DNA of 17,527 bases from Promethearchaeia archaeon (lineage in GTDB: Archaea; Asgardarchaeota; Lokiarchaeia; Sigyniarchaeales; SOKP01). Position 1 is the stretch's first letter, and every line of letters starts with the position of its first letter. A program made the position numbers and the translations under genes. This document shows positions 15,306 through 17,527 of the stretch, piece by piece. Under the pieces are notes generated by a model. The model ran no database searches and had not been told where the DNA came from. It saw nothing but the letters and a program-made list of their open reading frames with translations. The stretch covers positions 1 to 17,527 of the forward strand of contig JAHQWS010000294.1 in the NCBI GenBank assembly GCA_029856295.1, read 5' to 3'.

Positions 15306-15597
15306 GTGTAGTTATCACATGAATCTCTTTTTTGATAATTAGGTCTAAACGCTCATATATTTTTTTAAATTCTCTGGATATATTCTTATAAGTATCTATA
15401 ATCAAATCAAAAAAATCTCCAAGAATTAGGAGTGCCTTTAATTTTTTTAATGCATTATTGTTGAGTTTATCTATAATTTCATCAAGAAAGCTTTTAAATT
15501 GCTCATCCTTCGATTTTAAAGCACCTAAATGTTGATCAGAGACAACTAAAACCATCGTATCTTCATTAATATTAGCCGCAACCATATGACTTACCAT
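15235..15597 (-). CDS. Metallophosphoesterase, N-terminal part (frameshifted)
   Basis: A 120-residue frame with the first three motifs of the calcineurin-like metallophosphoesterase fold: D-x-H in SDQHLG (D21, H23), GDFFD (D61) and GNHE (N100, H101). These provide about half of the two-metal centre. The frame enters an A9 run and stops after RRKKND, immediately past it, whereas the family continues for another 150-250 residues; the rest is present in the -14469..15305 frame. Either the gene is a pseudogene, the homopolymer length is a sequencing error, or the two parts are joined by slippage. A TATA-like box at 15632-15641 precedes it; Met5 or Met15 are alternative starts and no SD is seen. 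Divergent from the gene at 15873. Confidence 0.75.
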   Translation of the reverse strand: MVSHMVAANINEDTMVLVVSDQHLGALKSKDEQFKSFLDEIIDKLNNNALKKLKALLILGDFFDLIIDTYKNISREFKKIYERLDLIIKKEIHVITTLGNHEISIRKPYEKRFTRRKKND

Positions 15598-15697
15598 CTA
15601 ATTTTTTTATCTTTCATAATTGGAATAAGATTTCTATAAATTAATCTAAAATATTTGAAAAACAACTTTTTACATTGGAATATAATAACCTAATTTT

Positions 15698-15730
15698 ATT
15701 ACTTTAAAAAAGTATAAATTACTTTAAAAA
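15698..15730. repeat. Two 13-bp direct repeats with 20-bp period
   Basis: ATTACTTTAAAAA occurs at 15698-15710 and again at 15718-15730, about two helical turns apart. The first copy also forms a palindrome, TACTTT-AAA-AAAGTA (15700-15714). The location in the divergent region between two genes suits an operator. Confidence 0.4.
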
Positions 15731-15770
15731 TCTCACTTGAAATTGATGATTTTAGCGATAAAAAGGTTAA

Positions 15771-15780
15771 TATTTATTAT
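15771..15780 (+). promoter_or_regulatory. TATA box for the E/R/K-helix protein gene
   Basis: TATTTATTAT, preceded by a purine-rich AAAAAGG, lies about 97 nt before the ATG at 15873, predicting a leader of about 70 nt. That leader contains an SD-like AGGAGA (15801-15806) followed by two tiny frames (GTG at 15819 and ATG at 15839, seven codons each); the second ends just before the SD of the main gene. Confidence 0.35.
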
Positions 15781-15872
15781 AATTAAAAAATTAAAATAAA
15801 AGGAGAAAAAATAATAGAGTGATTTCGAATACAACAAAATGAAATTACAATTAAATCCATAAAGGTGAGATT

Positions 15873-17527
15873 ATGGAAGAAAAGGAACCACTAAATGAAA
15901 ATGAAAAATCAGACCAAGAAAATTTAGAGAAAGAGAGACTTGAGAAAGAACGCATGGAACAAGAACGAATAAAGAAAGAAAGGCTGGAACAAGAGAGATT
16001 AGAGAGAGAAAAACAAGAACATTTTAAAAGGCAAAATCGACTCGTCCCTAATAATATGATTTTTATAATCCCCAGTTGGGGGGATTTACTAGGTTATCCG
16101 ACATTGGGTAAATATGTTGGTCACGATGTAGCAAAGGTCATTACTGACATTGTAATCTTTTTTGGTGGTACTGAATGTGCTGTTGAAACTGAAAAAGGTA
16201 CGATTTATTTCATTTTTGGATTAGGATATTACTATGCCAAATTTGAATTGCCTCATGATGTAGAATTATCTCGAGGAAAATATATTATTGATAATCGACT
16301 ACTTACAGGATTGATCTTATCTGATTTTGTCTATGATCATCTCGCCTCTTCAAAAGATCTTACATTAGAAGATGATAAAGATGTAGTTATTGCAGAAAAA
16401 GTAGTAAAAATACCAATTGATCTTTCCTTTAAAACTGAGGGTCGGCAAACTCTTATTAAGGGAGCTATTATGAGAAATATTTTTATCCCAAATAAGGATA
16501 TTTTTTTAGATTTTATGGATAAACTTCGCGATCCAGAAACTTATAAATTAGATACTAAAGGACATTTACTTCTAAGCGCTTGTCGAGACTTTTACAATAA
16601 AATAATCGTGTCTGATAAAATGAAAGTTTATGTATCTAGTGGATATATGGAAGCAACAGCGGGATTAGATGAAATTATATACGGTCTTGATGAGTACTTT
16701 CCCAAAATCTTATCTCCAATAGAACTTCAAAAAATCGAGGAAGTGATTACTCATTTAAAGAAAACTTATGCTACACTTGACTATGATCCCATATATCCCT
16801 ACTCAATTTTAGAAAATGTCTCTAAAATCTTAAAGTCTGAAACCACTCCTATTTCTTTGTTAGAACCCTCATCAGGTTCCACTTTATCCCTTAAAAAATC
16901 TGTATTATTTTCAGCTGAAAATCGTTTAAGCTCAATGGTCGAGTGGCCAAATGAATTTCCAAGAAATATAAAAGAAGAAATTGAAATTAAGCCAGCAAAA
17001 AGAGAACCTATTGTAATTCCATATGCAAAACCCGTCGATACATCTTCTCAACAAGTTGATCTTTCCACCATAAAAGATTATCGAGAACCCCAAAGAGAAG
17101 AAGAGCAATTTAAATTAAGAGTGGAGAAATCTGAAAACGTTGAAGCGAAACCACTCCCTCCAGTCCCTACAGAAGATATTGAACAAATTTTATTATATGT
17201 TAGGGGGGTCATTGAAGAAAATTTTGATATGCCATCTGTAGGAAGAGCACTCGGACTGGCACGGGATAGCATAAAAACCTTGCATCCTGTTGAATATTCT
17301 ACAATTAAATGGGAATTAAGTAAATGGGCAAATATCTACGAGAAAAGAGAACCTTTTCTTGGTCTCCCGCCAAAAGATAAAAAGGAATTATTAGAAGGAG
17401 TCGGTAAATGGATAAACAAATTTGAAGAAGAAAGATTAGAAAAAGAAAGAAAAGAGAGAGAAGAAAGGGAGAGACTTGAAAGAGAACGTTTAGATAAAGA
17501 GCGAAAAGAGAGAGAGGAAAAGGAGAG
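15873..17527 (+). CDS. Large unknown protein with E/R/K-rich helices (partial at window end)
   Basis: At least 551 codons, open to the window edge. The start has AAGGTGA (15862-15868) 4 nt before the ATG. Regions: residues ~12-55, a strongly charged helix of ERLEKER-type heptads, matching the ER/K single-alpha-helix pattern; ~56-300, a globular part with alternating strands and helices (IIFIIPSWG-like start, IYFIFGLGYYYAKF, MKVYVSSGYMEA) that I do not recognise; ~325-432, a serine/proline-rich linker; ~433-517, a small helical domain (IEQILLYVRGVIEE; IKWELSKWANIYE); from ~518, a second E/R/K helix that continues past the window. No signal peptide or membrane helix. The rigid helices suggest a spacer or scaffold. 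Divergent from the phosphoesterase gene; a functional link is not shown. Confidence 0.75.
   Translation, partial: MEEKEPLNENEKSDQENLEKERLEKERMEQERIKKERLEQERLEREKQEHFKRQNRLVPNNMIFIIPSWGDLLGYPTLGKYVGHDVAKVITDIVIFFGGTECAVETEKGTIYFIFGLGYYYAKFELPHDVELSRGKYIIDNRLLTGLILSDFVYDHLASSKDLTLEDDKDVVIAEKVVKIPIDLSFKTEGRQTLIKGAIMRNIFIPNKDIFLDFMDKLRDPETYKLDTKGHLLLSACRDFYNKIIVSDKMKVYVSSGYMEATAGLDEIIYGLDEYFPKILSPIELQKIEEVITHLKKTYATLDYDPIYPYSILENVSKILKSETTPISLLEPSSGSTLSLKKSVLFSAENRLSSMVEWPNEFPRNIKEEIEIKPAKREPIVIPYAKPVDTSSQQVDLSTIKDYREPQREEEQFKLRVEKSENVEAKPLPPVPTEDIEQILLYVRGVIEENFDMPSVGRALGLARDSIKTLHPVEYSTIKWELSKWANIYEKREPFLGLPPKDKKELLEGVGKWINKFEEERLEKERKEREERERLERERLDKERKEREEKE

Noticed and set aside
17078..17272. 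64-codon minus-strand frame
   Set aside because: It is antisense to the long E/R/K-helix protein gene, which is continuous through this region.
1..17527. CRISPR array, tRNA or rRNA genes
   Set aside because: No regularly spaced repeats, cloverleaf sequences or conserved rRNA segments were seen on either strand.

Overview
The window looks like a piece of an AT-rich archaeal chromosome. Evidence: intergenic DNA is extremely A/T-rich; many starts have a TATA-like box 24-40 nt upstream, often with no Shine-Dalgarno (SD) sequence (leaderless or short-leader mRNAs), while others carry GGAGG/GAGG-type SDs; arginine is mostly AGA/AGG and isoleucine is often ATA. Several non-pyrrolysine MttB-like methyltransferases, GPH-type transporters, TPR proteins and very long E/R/K-rich helices together would suit an Asgard (Lokiarchaeia-like) genome. 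That placement is an inference from general character; no marker gene is present.

Layout. 1-126: the 5' end of an unknown minus-strand gene, divergent from an MFS transporter (265-1566). 1645-4557: two tandem minus-strand trimethylamine-methyltransferase-family (MttB/MtgB-like) genes with no in-frame amber codon, divergent from an eight-repeat TPR protein (4676-5569). 5702-7093: a GPH/MelB-type sugar or solute symporter. 7090-7325: the remnant of a flavin/NAD-dependent oxidoreductase. 7498-7941: an SCP2-like small protein. 8091-8205: an unusual nested inverted-repeat region next to a cassette of four small unknown minus-strand genes (8214-9212). 9330-12442: an M28 metallopeptidase with a PKD domain, followed by a second GPH symporter, probably co-transcribed. 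12573-13607: a nitronate monooxygenase/FabK-like flavoprotein. 13753-14073: a small acidic unknown protein. 14074-14468: a noncoding stretch with structured segments. 14469-15597: a calcineurin-like metallophosphoesterase split by a one-base frameshift in an A9 run. 15873-17527: a large unknown protein with E/R/K helices at both ends, cut by the window edge.

The most coherent biology is small-molecule import and catabolism. Three MFS carriers (two of GPH type) lie beside two MttB-family methyltransferases, a peptidase and a flavin oxidoreductase. The MttB pair probably demethylates a quaternary amine or related methylated compound to a corrinoid protein, but no corrinoid protein, reductive activator or second methyltransferase is visible here, so partners must be elsewhere. 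The best candidates for something undescribed are the four-gene small-protein cassette with its adjoining inverted-repeat structure, the E/R/K-helix protein, and the homopolymer-split phosphoesterase.
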